Positions 35,101 to 43,789 of a DNA stretch of 48,641 nucleotides are shown here, piece by piece. Numbering within the stretch: position 1 is the stretch's first letter; each line of letters opens with the position of its first letter. Origin of the DNA: Bacteroidales bacterium. GTDB taxonomy: Bacteria; Bacteroidota; Bacteroidia; Bacteroidales; F082. The notes beneath the pieces are model-generated. The model saw only the letters and a program-made list of their open reading frames with translations, was not told the origin of the DNA and searched no databases. Position numbers and translations under genes: made by a program. The stretch lies in contig JAFOBJ010000039.1 in the NCBI GenBank assembly GCA_017381865.1, forward strand, positions 1-48,641. Reading direction: 5' to 3'.

Positions 35101-36355
35101 CTCAATAACAGGCGCACCTGGATTCGGATTTATCATAGGAAGAAACGACGACATCTTGAACAAAGCTATAAATGGAGGATGGCTCACAACAGACACCACC
35201 TTCAACCAAGCTTATTCTGAAAGATTTAACGAAACTTACAACTATAAAGTTACGCTCGAGCCTTTCCAAGACATCAAGATAGACATCAACGGTAACAGAA
35301 GCTATGTGGAAAACCTCTCAGAATATTTCAGAGCCGACGCTAATGGAATGTTCCATATCTACACACCGACAAATGGAGGTAATTTCAGCATATCTCATTT
35401 AATGACAGCCACTTCGTTTAAAAATGGCGATGAGTTATTCGAAAAATTACTCAGCAACAGACAAGACATCGCTATGCGTTTGGCAAACGAAAATCCTGAC
35501 TGGGTAGAAATGGGAAGCCCTATGGTTTACGACTCCTTGGGCAACGGATATTTCCCTTACGGCTACGGCGCAAATTCACAAGAAGTCCTCATCTATTCAT
35601 TCTTGGCTACTTACTCAGGACAAAACGCCAACGACGTGCAACTCAATATGTTCAGAAAATTCGCTCTTCCTAACTGGTCGGTGAATTTCTCTGGCTTGTC
35701 AAAAATACCTGCACTGAAGAAAATATTCAAAACCATTAACATAACACATTCTTATAAGTCAACATATTCCATCTCATCTTGGGCAACAAATCTCAATTAT
35801 TCAGAAAACAACTCAATGATGATGTATGAAGGAACCAATTTAAGAGTACCGAAATACGATATGGCACAAATGGTTGTTTCTGAACAATATGCACCATTGA
35901 TTGGTATTAAGTTGTCATTCAAGAACAACTTATCGCCATCGTTTGACTTCAAGAAAAGCAGAACTGTTACCATCAGTTTCATCAACAATCAACTCACTGA
36001 GTCAGAAGGAAGAGAAATCGTCATCGGATGCGGTTACACATTCAAAGACCTCGGTTTCACATTCGCATCAGCCAGTGGCGCATCTACAAAGACAAGCAAC
36101 GATTTAACAATGAAGCTAGACATCGGTTTCAGAAAAGACAAGACAACTTTGAGAAGCATCGATGAAAACTACAGTCAGATTTCTTCAGGTCAAAACAAAA
36201 TCAATATCTATTTGACCGCCGACTATGACTTCAGCACTCGTCTTGGCATGCAGGCATTCTTCAGACACGACATGACTGACCCATTTATCGCTAATTCTTA
36301 CAAAACATCTAACACCTTTGCAGGCGTAACATTAAGATTTAGTCTATCCCAATAA
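29198..36355 (+). CDS. sprA: SprA/Sov-type T9SS outer-membrane translocon, interrupted by in-frame TAG
   Basis: 2386 codons including the stop, the size expected for SprA (about 2400). SprA is the giant 36-strand barrel through which T9SS cargo leaves the cell. A signal peptide (about residues 1-29) is followed by the typical VYPIPYDDGNPTNY start, long beta-rich sequence with Tyr/Asn/Phe-rich strands, and a C-terminal barrel strand ending TFAGVTLRFSLS. Codon 741 is TAG (31418-31420), in HEINPDF-stop-IGGTILHL. Downstream, the same frame continues without other stops through conserved sequence (TERAYTTKVNYNDEP, YIDDFEGSKSTIDL, LYINLGDVSED). TAG ends pta and other genes here, so it is not globally recoded. 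The stop may be a real nonsense mutation, a leaky stop or an assembly error; if real and unsuppressed, secretion should fail. Confidence 0.9.
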
Positions 36356-36395
36356 TTTTTTTTGAAATAAATAAAAATCATAAGAATAAAAATTG

Positions 36396-36403
36396 TATTT
36401 TTG
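36396..36403 (+). promoter_or_regulatory. -7 element of gcvH
   Basis: TATTTTTG followed by GC, 46 bases upstream of the gcvH ATG. Confidence 0.5.
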
Positions 36404-36449
36404 GCACAATAAAAACAAAAGTAATTATTCAATTTAAAATAAAAGAACA

Positions 36450-36827
36450 ATGAACATCCCAGCAGAATTAAAGTATTCAAAGGATCACGAATGGATCCGC
36501 TTAGAAGGTGAAACAGCTTATGTAGGTATTACAGATTTCGCACAACACGAATTAGGTGACATCGTTTTCGTTGACATCGACACAGTTGATGAAACACTCG
36601 AAGGCGAAGAAACATTCGGTACAATCGAAGCTGTTAAAACATCTTCAGAATTGTTAATGCCAGTAGCTGGTACAGTTATCGAGTTCAACGAAGCTCTCGC
36701 TGACGCTCCTGAAACAGTTAACAACGATCCTTACGGCGAAGGCTGGATCATCAAAGTTCAAGTAGCTAACCCTGCTGACCTCGATGGTTTATTAGACGCT
36801 GAAGCTTACAAAGAATTAATCGGCTAA
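36450..36827 (+). CDS. gcvH: Glycine cleavage system H protein
   Basis: 125 residues. A lipoyl carrier shuttling the aminomethyl group between P, T and L proteins. The lipoyl-lysine hairpin is [15 protein letters not shown] (K63). The start [13 protein letters not shown] and the end [14 protein letters not shown] are standard. P, T and L genes are not in the window. It is followed by a VanZ-like gene and tonB in the same orientation, an order often seen in Bacteroidota. High-expression codon bias (GAA, GTT, GCT, AAC). Confidence 0.97.
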   Translation: MNIPAELKYSKDHEWIRLEGETAYVGITDFAQHELGDIVFVDIDTVDETLEGEETFGTIEAVKTSSELLMPVAGTVIEFNEALADAPETVNNDPYGEGWIIKVQVANPADLDGLLDAEAYKELIG

Positions 36828-36909
36828 TAAAATAGCTATCAGTTTTTAGCTATCAGCCATCAGTAATTTACTGAATGATAAAAAACTGAATGCTGAAAAT
36901 TTAGACATT

Positions 36910-37335
36910 GTGAAACGATTGTTGGAAAATTTCTATCCAGGACTCATTTGCGCAGCCGCAATAATGGTGCTTATGGGACTGCCAGGAAAATATTTCCCGA
37001 CAATCGTTTCTTTTTGGGACTGGCTCAGCACAGATAAAATAGTCCACCTATTGTTGTTTGCAGTATTCGCCTTTGTCTCATTATGGGGATACCGACATCT
37101 CTTCTTCAATATCAATTATCCTCACAGAAAAAAATTATTTCTCATAATATCTTTAATATCAATTTTATACGGAGGTCTGACAGAACTACTGCAAAAATAT
37201 CTTTTTATAAATAGATACGGCAGTATTTACGACTTTATCGCAGACTCAATCGGATGTTTCATCGGAATATTACTTTTTTACTTTTTAGTTCAAAAAAAAT
37301 TAAAAAATTTAAAAAAATCAGAGGATAATATTTAA
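36910..37335 (+). CDS. VanZ-like membrane protein
   Basis: 141 residues from a GTG start. Four membrane helices with VanZ-family pattern: a short first helix (GLICAAAIMVLMGLPGK), STDKIVHLLLFAVFAFVSLW (conserved D-K-x-x-H), LIISLISILYGGLTELLQKY (conserved G-x-x-x-E-x-x-Q) and YDFIADSIGCFIGILLFYF (D-x-x-x-N/D-x-x-G). Function unknown apart from a link of VanZ itself to low-level teicoplanin resistance. TATCAG and CTGAA word arrays fill the 82 bases between gcvH and this gene. Confidence 0.85.
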   Translation: MKRLLENFYPGLICAAAIMVLMGLPGKYFPTIVSFWDWLSTDKIVHLLLFAVFAFVSLWGYRHLFFNINYPHRKKLFLIISLISILYGGLTELLQKYLFINRYGSIYDFIADSIGCFIGILLFYFLVQKKLKNLKKSEDNI

Positions 37336-37344
37336 TAAATTTAT

Positions 37345-37352
37345 TAACTTTG
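37345..37352 (+). promoter_or_regulatory. -7 element of tonB
   Basis: TAACTTTG followed by TG, 45 bases before the tonB ATG. Confidence 0.5.
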
Positions 37353-37396
37353 TGGCGCAATAAATCTTTTGAGTTTTAACTAGAAAAAATAATAAA

Positions 37397-38080
37397 ATGG
37401 AAATTAAAAAATCACCTAAAGCAGATCTTGAAAGCAAAAAGCTTACATTTGCCTTGATAGGTCTGGTTGTGACATTATTTATTGTGTGGCGTGTATTTGA
37501 ATACAAGAGCTACGACCAACAAACATTCGACGATTTACAACAAACCGTTGAAGTTATAGAAGAAGAAATGGTTGAAATTACAAAACAAGAACAACCAAAA
37601 ATTCAACCTCCAGCACCAAAACCACAGGTTACACAAATTCAAATCGTTGAAGACGATGTTGAAGTAGAAGACGTTGAAATCGATGCTGAAGTTGACCAAG
37701 ACGAAGTCATTGAAGAATACGAATTCACTCCACCAGAGATTGAAGAAGAAGAAATCGTTGAAGCAGAAATCTTCAAAGTAGTAGAAGAAATGCCTGAATT
37801 CCCAGGTGGCGCTGCTAAAATGATGGAATTCATCCAAAAGAACATCAAATATCCTATGATGGCTCGTGAAAGCGACATCCAAGGTCGTGTATTCGTTAAC
37901 TTCGTTGTCGAACCAGATGGTTCAATCACTAACGTAACAGTTATGCGTGGTATCGGCGGTGGCTGCGACGAAGAAGCTCTTCGCGTTGTTCAAAGCATGC
38001 CAAACTGGAAACCTGGTAAACAACGTGGTAGCGCTGTACGTTGTTCATTCACAGTGCCTATCATCTTCAAATTACAATAG
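37397..38080 (+). CDS. tonB: Energy transducer TonB
   Basis: 227 residues. One N-terminal membrane helix (LTFALIGLVVTLFIVWRVF), a periplasmic spacer unusually rich in Glu, Asp and Val with a short Pro/Lys part (PKIQPPAPKPQV), and a C-terminal TonB domain (EEMPEFPGGAAKMMEFIQKN, IKYPMMARESDIQGRVFVNF, GIGGGCDEEALRVVQSMPNW, GKQRGSAVRCSFTVPIIF). It couples the ExbBD proton-driven motor to outer-membrane receptors. exbB and exbD are not adjacent. The acidic spacer replaces the usual Pro-Lys-rich rod, a common variant in Bacteroidota. A strong intrinsic terminator follows. Confidence 0.94.
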   Translation: MEIKKSPKADLESKKLTFALIGLVVTLFIVWRVFEYKSYDQQTFDDLQQTVEVIEEEMVEITKQEQPKIQPPAPKPQVTQIQIVEDDVEVEDVEIDAEVDQDEVIEEYEFTPPEIEEEEIVEAEIFKVVEEMPEFPGGAAKMMEFIQKNIKYPMMARESDIQGRVFVNFVVEPDGSITNVTVMRGIGGGCDEEALRVVQSMPNWKPGKQRGSAVRCSFTVPIIFKLQ

Positions 38081-38102
38081 TAAAAAACTCAAACATCATA
38101 CT

Positions 38103-38132
38103 AAAGAGCTGCTTAAAACAGCTCTTTTTTTT
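38103..38132 (+). terminator. Intrinsic terminator of tonB
   Basis: AAAGAGCTG (38103-38111) pairs with CAGCTCTTT (38119-38127) across a 7-base loop, then a T run. Confidence 0.9.
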
Positions 38133-38178
38133 GTACATAAAAATTCATGAGCGACCTATTTACTATCTAAAAAAAATG

Positions 38179-38186
38179 TAAATTTG
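38179..38186 (+). promoter_or_regulatory. -7 element directly before the LytTR gene
   Basis: TAAATTTG with only CAATC between it and the ATG at 38192. If this is the promoter, the mRNA would be nearly leaderless. Confidence 0.45.
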
Positions 38187-38191
38187 CAATC

Positions 38192-39106
38192 ATGACAAAT
38201 CAAGAAAAAAAGAAATACACATTACGCTTTGGCAATAAAGATTTGCCATCCTTTTTAGTAACAAAAGAAAATACAAGAAGACTTATCTTCTTCACAACAG
38301 TATATTCCCTGATATTCATCAACTTATTCCGACCTTTCAATTCTGAAACTTGGATATCAGGAATCAATTCTTTCAACTACTTTCTCTACTCTTCTCTCAT
38401 GGTACTCATCGGCTTGATTCTCATATCAATAAGTCGTATGATAATGTATTTTTTCGTAAAGAAAATATCAATAGGTTATCTTGAATACATAATATGGATC
38501 TTCGGAGAAATAGCGATACTCGCTGGATTTTACATTTTTATAGCTCATAAAGTCGGATTTATAGACAACTATATTCAAGAAAATACAGAACTTGTATACT
38601 GGGAAGCCATTTTTGAAATATTCAGAAAAGCAATAGCTAACACCACCTGGATGTTACTTATACCTTACATAATTTCATTCCTTTTCCTCTATAACGAACA
38701 CTTAATCAAGAAAATAGCTATTCAACAGAATAATGATAAAGAGAAAAATATAATTCAATTTAAAGACGAAAAAGACGAAGTGCGCTTCACTATAGCATCG
38801 GAAAAAGTCATTTTCATCGAGTCATCTGACAATTACTGCGTAATAAAATATCTTAACAACGATAAAGTATCAGATTTTATCTTGAGAAATTCACTGAAAA
38901 AATTATCAGTCGAACTCCAAGACACTTCCATCCAACGTTGTCACAGATCGTATATGATTAACTTTGAACACGTTGCATCATTGAAAAAAGACAATAGCGA
39001 AATAAGTTTTGAGTTCGACATTCCTAACATCAAAGAAATACCAATTTCCAAATCTTATAATGAGAAAATTATGGAGTTGTTTGTTATACATTCAAAACAA
39101 AAATAA
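38192..39106 (+). CDS. Membrane-anchored LytTR DNA-binding regulator
   Basis: 304 residues. Four membrane helices (about 30-180: LIFFTTVYSLIFINLF, YSSLMVLIGLILISISRMIM, IIWIFGEIAILAGFYIFIAH, TWMLLIPYIISFLFLY), then a short linker and a C-terminal LytTR domain (about 200-300): KVIFIESSDNYCVIKYL, VSDFILRNSLKKLSVEL, IQRCHRSYMINFEHVASLKK, IPISKSYNEKIMELF. LytTR domains bind direct-repeat sites with beta strands; no receiver domain is present, so sensing probably runs through the membrane part. The TPR gene starts 8 bases after the stop, so they form an operon and may act together. Confidence 0.92.
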   Translation: MTNQEKKKYTLRFGNKDLPSFLVTKENTRRLIFFTTVYSLIFINLFRPFNSETWISGINSFNYFLYSSLMVLIGLILISISRMIMYFFVKKISIGYLEYIIWIFGEIAILAGFYIFIAHKVGFIDNYIQENTELVYWEAIFEIFRKAIANTTWMLLIPYIISFLFLYNEHLIKKIAIQQNNDKEKNIIQFKDEKDEVRFTIASEKVIFIESSDNYCVIKYLNNDKVSDFILRNSLKKLSVELQDTSIQRCHRSYMINFEHVASLKKDNSEISFEFDIPNIKEIPISKSYNEKIMELFVIHSKQK

Positions 39107-39113
39107 TTTCTCA

Positions 39114-41099
39114 ATGAATCGCCTACGTTATTTAATATTAACAATATTTCTATTATTAGGATTCGATTCGTTTTCTCAACTAAATCATAAACATTTCATA
39201 TTGATGGGACGCATCGACCTTTCGGAAGAAAACTATTCCGATGCGATGTACAACTTCAACAAAGCCATCATTGCCAAGCCAAACGATTTTGAAGGCTATT
39301 TTCTCAGAGGCATCGCAAAATACAGCCTTAACGACTATATCGGAGCTGTCAATGATTTCAGTAAAACATTGGAAATCCATCCGTTATATGTGAGAGCCTA
39401 TCTTTACAGAGGCATTGCCAACGACCGACTTGGCAACTACGCCGATGCAAAAAAAGATTATACACGAGCCATCTCATTAGACCCTTATGACGCTGAGTTA
39501 CACATCGCTATGGGTTCAACGAAGCTTCATCTCAATGAATTTGAAAGCGCTGTAGCTAGTTTCGACACTGCAATTATTATACATCCTGATAATGCCAACG
39601 CTTACATTAACAGAGGTATCGCAAAAAGATACCTAGAACGCCTCGACGACGCAATCGCCGACCTTGACAAAGCCGTGTATTACGACTTTTTTAATGTTGA
39701 AGCTCTGGTGCGACGCGGCATCATACAAATGGAACGAGAACAATATCAAGATGCTTTGCTCGATTTCAACAACGCTCTGAAAATGGATAACAATAATCCG
39801 ATAATTTTCTTTAACAGAGGAACCGCTTTTCTCAACATTGGCGACACTATCTCCGCTTTGAAAGACTACGAGCGCGTTAACAATCTCGATGAACGTAACG
39901 CCTTGACTTATTTCAACAGAGGAATTATTTATGCTCAACTCGAAGAAAACGACATCGCACTGGCTCTTTTTAATAAAGTAGTGGAAATCAATCCGAAAAA
40001 CATTTATGGTTACTTCAATCGTGGCATTCTGCATTATAAAATGAATGAATTCGACGATGCCGAAAACGACTTTTCTAAAGTAATAGAACTATTTCCCGAC
40101 TACGTCGACGCTTGGGTCAACAGATCGATTGTGAGATATGAAAAAGGCGACAGCAAAGGCGCTGAAGCCGACAGATTTAAATCAAAAGAAATAATCGAAC
40201 TTATAAGTAACAACAAAAACGTAGATTCGCTATATAATATATATTCTAATTCAATAGGTTACGATAAAATAATCGCCTTCGACTCCGACTTTACCAACGG
40301 CGATAAAGGAGGAAAACTTGCTCAATTCTCGTCCGTCGATATTAAACCCTTCGACAACTTCATAATCGGCGTTGACGAATTTAATTCTAAAGACAAAAAT
40401 AAAAAAGACAAACGTCATTTTGTCGATGCAACATTAAGTCAAATAAATGAAAATAAACAACTTAATGGCCTACGTCTTGTCTATCTGCAAAAAGAATTCT
40501 CCGACGAAAGTTACCAGTCACTTCTTAATGATTCTATCATTGAAACTATTGATGATGAGAATCTTAGAACATTTTTATCTGCTTTATTGAATTATGAAAT
40601 TCACAATTACCAACATGCGGAAAACAATCTTTATTATCTGATTGACAATAAGATATATTACACTTACGCTGCCATTAACATTTCCTCCATACAAAAAGAC
40701 AAGGCTGAATTGATTTTGGCAAATCAAAATTATAATGATCCAGTAAGCATAAATACGAAAAAGACGACTGAAAAAAGAAAAATCAACAAACCGATAAAGC
40801 CTGATTATCAACAAGCTTTAAATACTTTAACCGAGCTTTCAAACAACAATAAAACCAATCCTTTCATTTGGTATAATTTAGGAAACATCCATCTACAAAT
40901 GCAGGAATTCCACAAAGCTATTGATGACTATTCTCTTGCGATAAAATATGAGAAGAATCTAGCTGAAGCCTATTATAACAGAGGTCTTACTCTGCTTTTT
41001 TTGGGAGAGAAAGACCTCGCTAATAGTGATTTAAGTAAAGCCGGCGAATTAGGAATAAAAGAAGCCTACGCCGTAATTAAAAGATTCATCAACAATTAA
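39114..41099 (+). CDS. Secreted TPR-repeat protein
   Basis: 661 residues from the ATG at 39114, chosen because it gives a clean signal peptide (MNRLRYLILTIFLLLGFDSFS) and follows the LytTR stop; the frame is open upstream inside the LytTR gene but that part is not protein-like. About nine tetratricopeptide repeats in residues 25-365 (for example AMYNFNKAIIAKPNDFEGYF, AVNDFSKTLEIHPLYVRAYL, AIADLDKAVYYDFFNVEALV), a non-TPR middle, and two more repeats near the end (FIWYNLGNIHLQMQEFHKAI, AEAYYNRGLTLLFLGEKDLA). It is a protein-interaction scaffold in the periplasm. Its 3' end overlaps hydF by 4 bases, tail to tail. Confidence 0.9.
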   Translation: MNRLRYLILTIFLLLGFDSFSQLNHKHFILMGRIDLSEENYSDAMYNFNKAIIAKPNDFEGYFLRGIAKYSLNDYIGAVNDFSKTLEIHPLYVRAYLYRGIANDRLGNYADAKKDYTRAISLDPYDAELHIAMGSTKLHLNEFESAVASFDTAIIIHPDNANAYINRGIAKRYLERLDDAIADLDKAVYYDFFNVEALVRRGIIQMEREQYQDALLDFNNALKMDNNNPIIFFNRGTAFLNIGDTISALKDYERVNNLDERNALTYFNRGIIYAQLEENDIALALFNKVVEINPKNIYGYFNRGILHYKMNEFDDAENDFSKVIELFPDYVDAWVNRSIVRYEKGDSKGAEADRFKSKEIIELISNNKNVDSLYNIYSNSIGYDKIIAFDSDFTNGDKGGKLAQFSSVDIKPFDNFIIGVDEFNSKDKNKKDKRHFVDATLSQINENKQLNGLRLVYLQKEFSDESYQSLLNDSIIETIDDENLRTFLSALLNYEIHNYQHAENNLYYLIDNKIYYTYAAINISSIQKDKAELILANQNYNDPVSINTKKTTEKRKINKPIKPDYQQALNTLTELSNNNKTNPFIWYNLGNIHLQMQEFHKAIDDYSLAIKYEKNLAEAYYNRGLTLLFLGEKDLANSDLSKAGELGIKEAYAVIKRFINN

Positions 41100-42277
41100 A
41101 TCGTCACCTTATTTAATATGTCTGTCAATGCAGCTATTGCGATTCCGTAATTCGTAATCGGAATATTTTGTGCTTTTGCTCTTCTCACTCTCGACAAGAC
41201 ATGACGGCGTGTAAACATACATGCTCCGCAATGAATAATGAGGTCGTATTGGCTCAAATCTTCAGGGAAATCGTTGCCAGAAACAATATCAATTTGTAAT
41301 TCCTCACCGAATTTCTTGCGTAACATTCGTGGCAATTTTACCCTTCCAATATCTTCATTTTGAGGAATATGCGAACAAGCCTCTGCTATCAATACTTTTC
41401 CGTTTTTTTGCAACGCCATCAAAGCATCTGCGCCTTCCTTAAAAGTATCGATGTCGCCTTTATGACGAGCCATCAAGACTGAAAATGAAGTCAGTTTCGT
41501 TTCTTTTGGTGTCAATGGCTGCACTTGAGCAAACACCTGAGAGTCGGTGATTATCAATGCAGGCGGAGTCTTGAGATTTTCCAGCATCTGCGGAAGTTCT
41601 TCAGGAGCGCAACACAAAGCAAGTGCGTGCTTGTCGAGAAGGTTTCTTAATGTAACCACCTGAGGCTGAATAAGTCTTCCCTTTGGAGCCGAAGCGTCTT
41701 GCGGCATAACAAGTACAACCACGTCGCCAGCTTTAACTAAAGAATATGTTATGTCGTCGAGATTGTCGTCTTTACTATAAAGCGATGCCATCTTAGCCAA
41801 CAAGACATCTATTCCTTTTCCATTCAATGCTGAAATCGGCAACACCTCTTGTCCTAAAATATGAGACCAAGCATCAGAGTCAGTGTCAGTGTCAGTGTCA
41901 GCATCACATTTAGTCAAGACGAATATCGTTGGAATTTCGGCTTTCTTGAAGAAGTCGCGCCATTCTATTTCGAAAGATGCGTCGTCGGGTTTTCCTGTGA
42001 CGAGTATTATCGCCATATCGACTTGCTGTGATGCGCGTTTTGTTCTTTCATTGCGCATATTTCCGAGTTCACCTATGTCGTCGAAGCCAGCGGTGTCGGC
42101 TATGACAGTAGCTCCTATGCCTGGCAACTCTATATTTTTCCAGACGGTGTCGGTTGTCGTTCCAGCCACATCAGAAACGATAGACACATCCTGACCTGTG
42201 AGTGCGTTTAACAATGTCGATTTTCCGGCATTACGTCTGCCGAAGATTCCTATATGATAACGGTTTGAACGTTGCAT
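41096..42277 (-). CDS. hydF: [FeFe]-hydrogenase H-cluster maturation GTPase HydF
   Basis: 393 residues. HydF is the scaffold on which the 2Fe subcluster is assembled before transfer to the hydrogenase. GTPase motifs: G1 GRRNAGKST, G2/G3 around DVAGTTTD and DTAGFDD, G4 TKCD (122-125). The C-terminal cluster domain has Cys and His ligands in EACSHIPQNED and HCGACMFTRR. Directly after TKCD, residues 126-136 (ADTDTDTDSDA) are encoded by GTCAGT-type word repeats (41874-41904), an in-frame low-complexity insertion next to the nucleotide-binding loop. It is the last gene of the hydE-hydG-hydF operon. Confidence 0.96.
   Translation of the reverse strand: MQRSNRYHIGIFGRRNAGKSTLLNALTGQDVSIVSDVAGTTTDTVWKNIELPGIGATVIADTAGFDDIGELGNMRNERTKRASQQVDMAIILVTGKPDDASFEIEWRDFFKKAEIPTIFVLTKCDADTDTDTDSDAWSHILGQEVLPISALNGKGIDVLLAKMASLYSKDDNLDDITYSLVKAGDVVVLVMPQDASAPKGRLIQPQVVTLRNLLDKHALALCCAPEELPQMLENLKTPPALIITDSQVFAQVQPLTPKETKLTSFSVLMARHKGDIDTFKEGADALMALQKNGKVLIAEACSHIPQNEDIGRVKLPRMLRKKFGEELQIDIVSGNDFPEDLSQYDLIIHCGACMFTRRHVLSRVRRAKAQNIPITNYGIAIAALTDILNKVTI
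41874..41904. repeat. Low-complexity word repeat inside hydF
   Basis: Hexamer units CAGTGT with a CAGAGT variant. On the coding strand they include GACACTGACACTGA and ACTGACTCTGA, both also found in the intergenic array at 45282-45345. They encode alternating Asp and Thr/Ser after the GTPase G4 motif. Confidence 0.85.
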
Positions 42278-42302
42278 TTTTACAATTTACAATTTATAAA
42301 TT

Positions 42303-42325
42303 GAGACGCCACAGAGTGACGTCTC
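42303..42325. repeat. GAGACG...CGTCTC hairpin between hydG and hydF
   Basis: GAGACGCCAC (42303-42312) pairs with GTGACGTCTC (42316-42325), 9 of 10 positions, loop AGA. Same family as 13206-13275 and 16722-16765. Read from the - strand the odd pair is G-U, so the hairpin is stronger in the operon's own RNA. Confidence 0.65.
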
Positions 42326-42335
42326 TACATTTTTA

Positions 42336-43754
42336 TTAAAATCTAAAATCTCTTTCGCCGTGGTCGATTGCGTCCAAATATTTCGCTGCTGTTGCGCGGG
42401 CTTTTTCATTTGGAATCGTTTGTAACAAACGTTGTATCATCGCCTTAGCTTTTTCTTTCACTTCTGGAGAAGCGTAGTCGTTGGTATATTCTTTCAATGT
42501 AATCAAGGCGTTTGGCAGACAACAGTTTGCGATTTGTCCGCTCTTGAGCAGCGACATGAAACGGTCGCCTGTTCTTCCCTCGCGGTAACATGCTGTGCAG
42601 AAGCTTGGGATATGGTCGAGGTCGAGGAGCCAACCGACGACTTCATCGAGAGTACGATGGTCGGCGACATCGAATTGTGCTGAGTTTTCGCTTTCTGTTT
42701 CAGGAACGACATAACCGCCGACACTAGTGCGCGAGCCTCCGCTGATTTGAGAGATACCGAGTTCCAAGAGGCGAGCGCGGCTCTTCTCACTTTCACGAGT
42801 AGAGATAATCATACCAGTATAAGGAACAGCGATTCTTATGATAGCGACGATTCTGTAGAAAATATCGTCTGGCACTGCATTCTTGAAATCTGCAGTGTCG
42901 ATATCGTCTGCCATACATAATCTTGGAACGCTAATAGTATGAGGACCAACGCCGTAAGTAGCTTCGAGGTGTTCGGCGTGCATAAGCAATCCGACGAAGT
43001 CGTAACGATATGTCTCCAATCCGAACAAAACGCCGATGCCGACATCATCAATACCCCCTTGCATTGCACGGTCCATAGCCTCAGTGTGGTAAGCGTAGTT
43101 GCTCTTTGGTCCTGTTGGATGCAAAGCCTCGTAATTTTCTTTGTTGTATGTCTCTTGGAACAAGATGTAAGTTCCGATACCAGCATCGCGTAACTTCTGA
43201 TAATTCTCGACTGTCGTTGCAGCGATATTGACGTTGACACGACGGATTGCGCCATTCTTATGTTTTATGCTATAGATAGTCTTGATACTTTCCAAGATAT
43301 ATTCGATAGGATTTTCCACTGGATGTTCGCCAGCTTCGAGAGCGAGACGTTTGTGACCCATATCTTGCAAAGCGATGACTTCCTGACGGATTTCTTCTTG
43401 TGATAATTTCTTACGACGTATGTTCTTGTTTTTAAGATGATAAGGACAATATACACAGCCGTTTACGCAATAGTTAGAGAGATAAAGCGGAGCAAACATC
43501 ACAATTCTGTTGCCATAGAATTTATGTTTTATCTCACGAGCGATGTCGTAAATCTCGTTGATGATTTCTTGGTCGTTGCATTCAAGAAGAAGAGCAGCTT
43601 CTCTGTGAGAGATGCCTTTACATTCACGAGCTTTTTGAAGTATAGATTTGACTAATTCAATATTATTGCTGTTTTCGCGGGCATAAGCCATCGTTTCGCG
43701 AATCTCGGAATCGCTGATGAATTCCTCTGCTATCTGTGATTTGATATTATACAT
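42336..43754 (-). CDS. hydG: [FeFe]-hydrogenase maturase HydG
   Basis: 472 residues. A radical SAM tyrosine lyase that makes CO and cyanide for the H-cluster. The N-terminal radical SAM cluster is NYCVNGCVYCPYH (C96, C100, C103), the barrel contains ALEAGEHPVE, INIAATTV-like and GIGVLFGLETYRYDF segments, and the C-terminal auxiliary cluster is CTACYREGRTGDRFM with downstream NCCLPNALITLKEY. All residues expected for a working HydG are visible. It lies 35 bases downstream of hydE and 58 upstream of hydF on the same strand. Confidence 0.97.
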   Translation of the reverse strand: MYNIKSQIAEEFISDSEIRETMAYARENSNNIELVKSILQKARECKGISHREAALLLECNDQEIINEIYDIAREIKHKFYGNRIVMFAPLYLSNYCVNGCVYCPYHLKNKNIRRKKLSQEEIRQEVIALQDMGHKRLALEAGEHPVENPIEYILESIKTIYSIKHKNGAIRRVNVNIAATTVENYQKLRDAGIGTYILFQETYNKENYEALHPTGPKSNYAYHTEAMDRAMQGGIDDVGIGVLFGLETYRYDFVGLLMHAEHLEATYGVGPHTISVPRLCMADDIDTADFKNAVPDDIFYRIVAIIRIAVPYTGMIISTRESEKSRARLLELGISQISGGSRTSVGGYVVPETESENSAQFDVADHRTLDEVVGWLLDLDHIPSFCTACYREGRTGDRFMSLLKSGQIANCCLPNALITLKEYTNDYASPEVKEKAKAMIQRLLQTIPNEKARATAAKYLDAIDHGERDFRF

Positions 43755-43789
43755 GATATGTTGTTTTATTGATTATTCATTCTTAATTG

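Noticed and set aside
29198-36355. Reassignment of UAG to an amino acid in this genome
   Set aside because: pta, tonB, one small ORF and others end in TAG at expected protein lengths, so TAG is read as stop generally.
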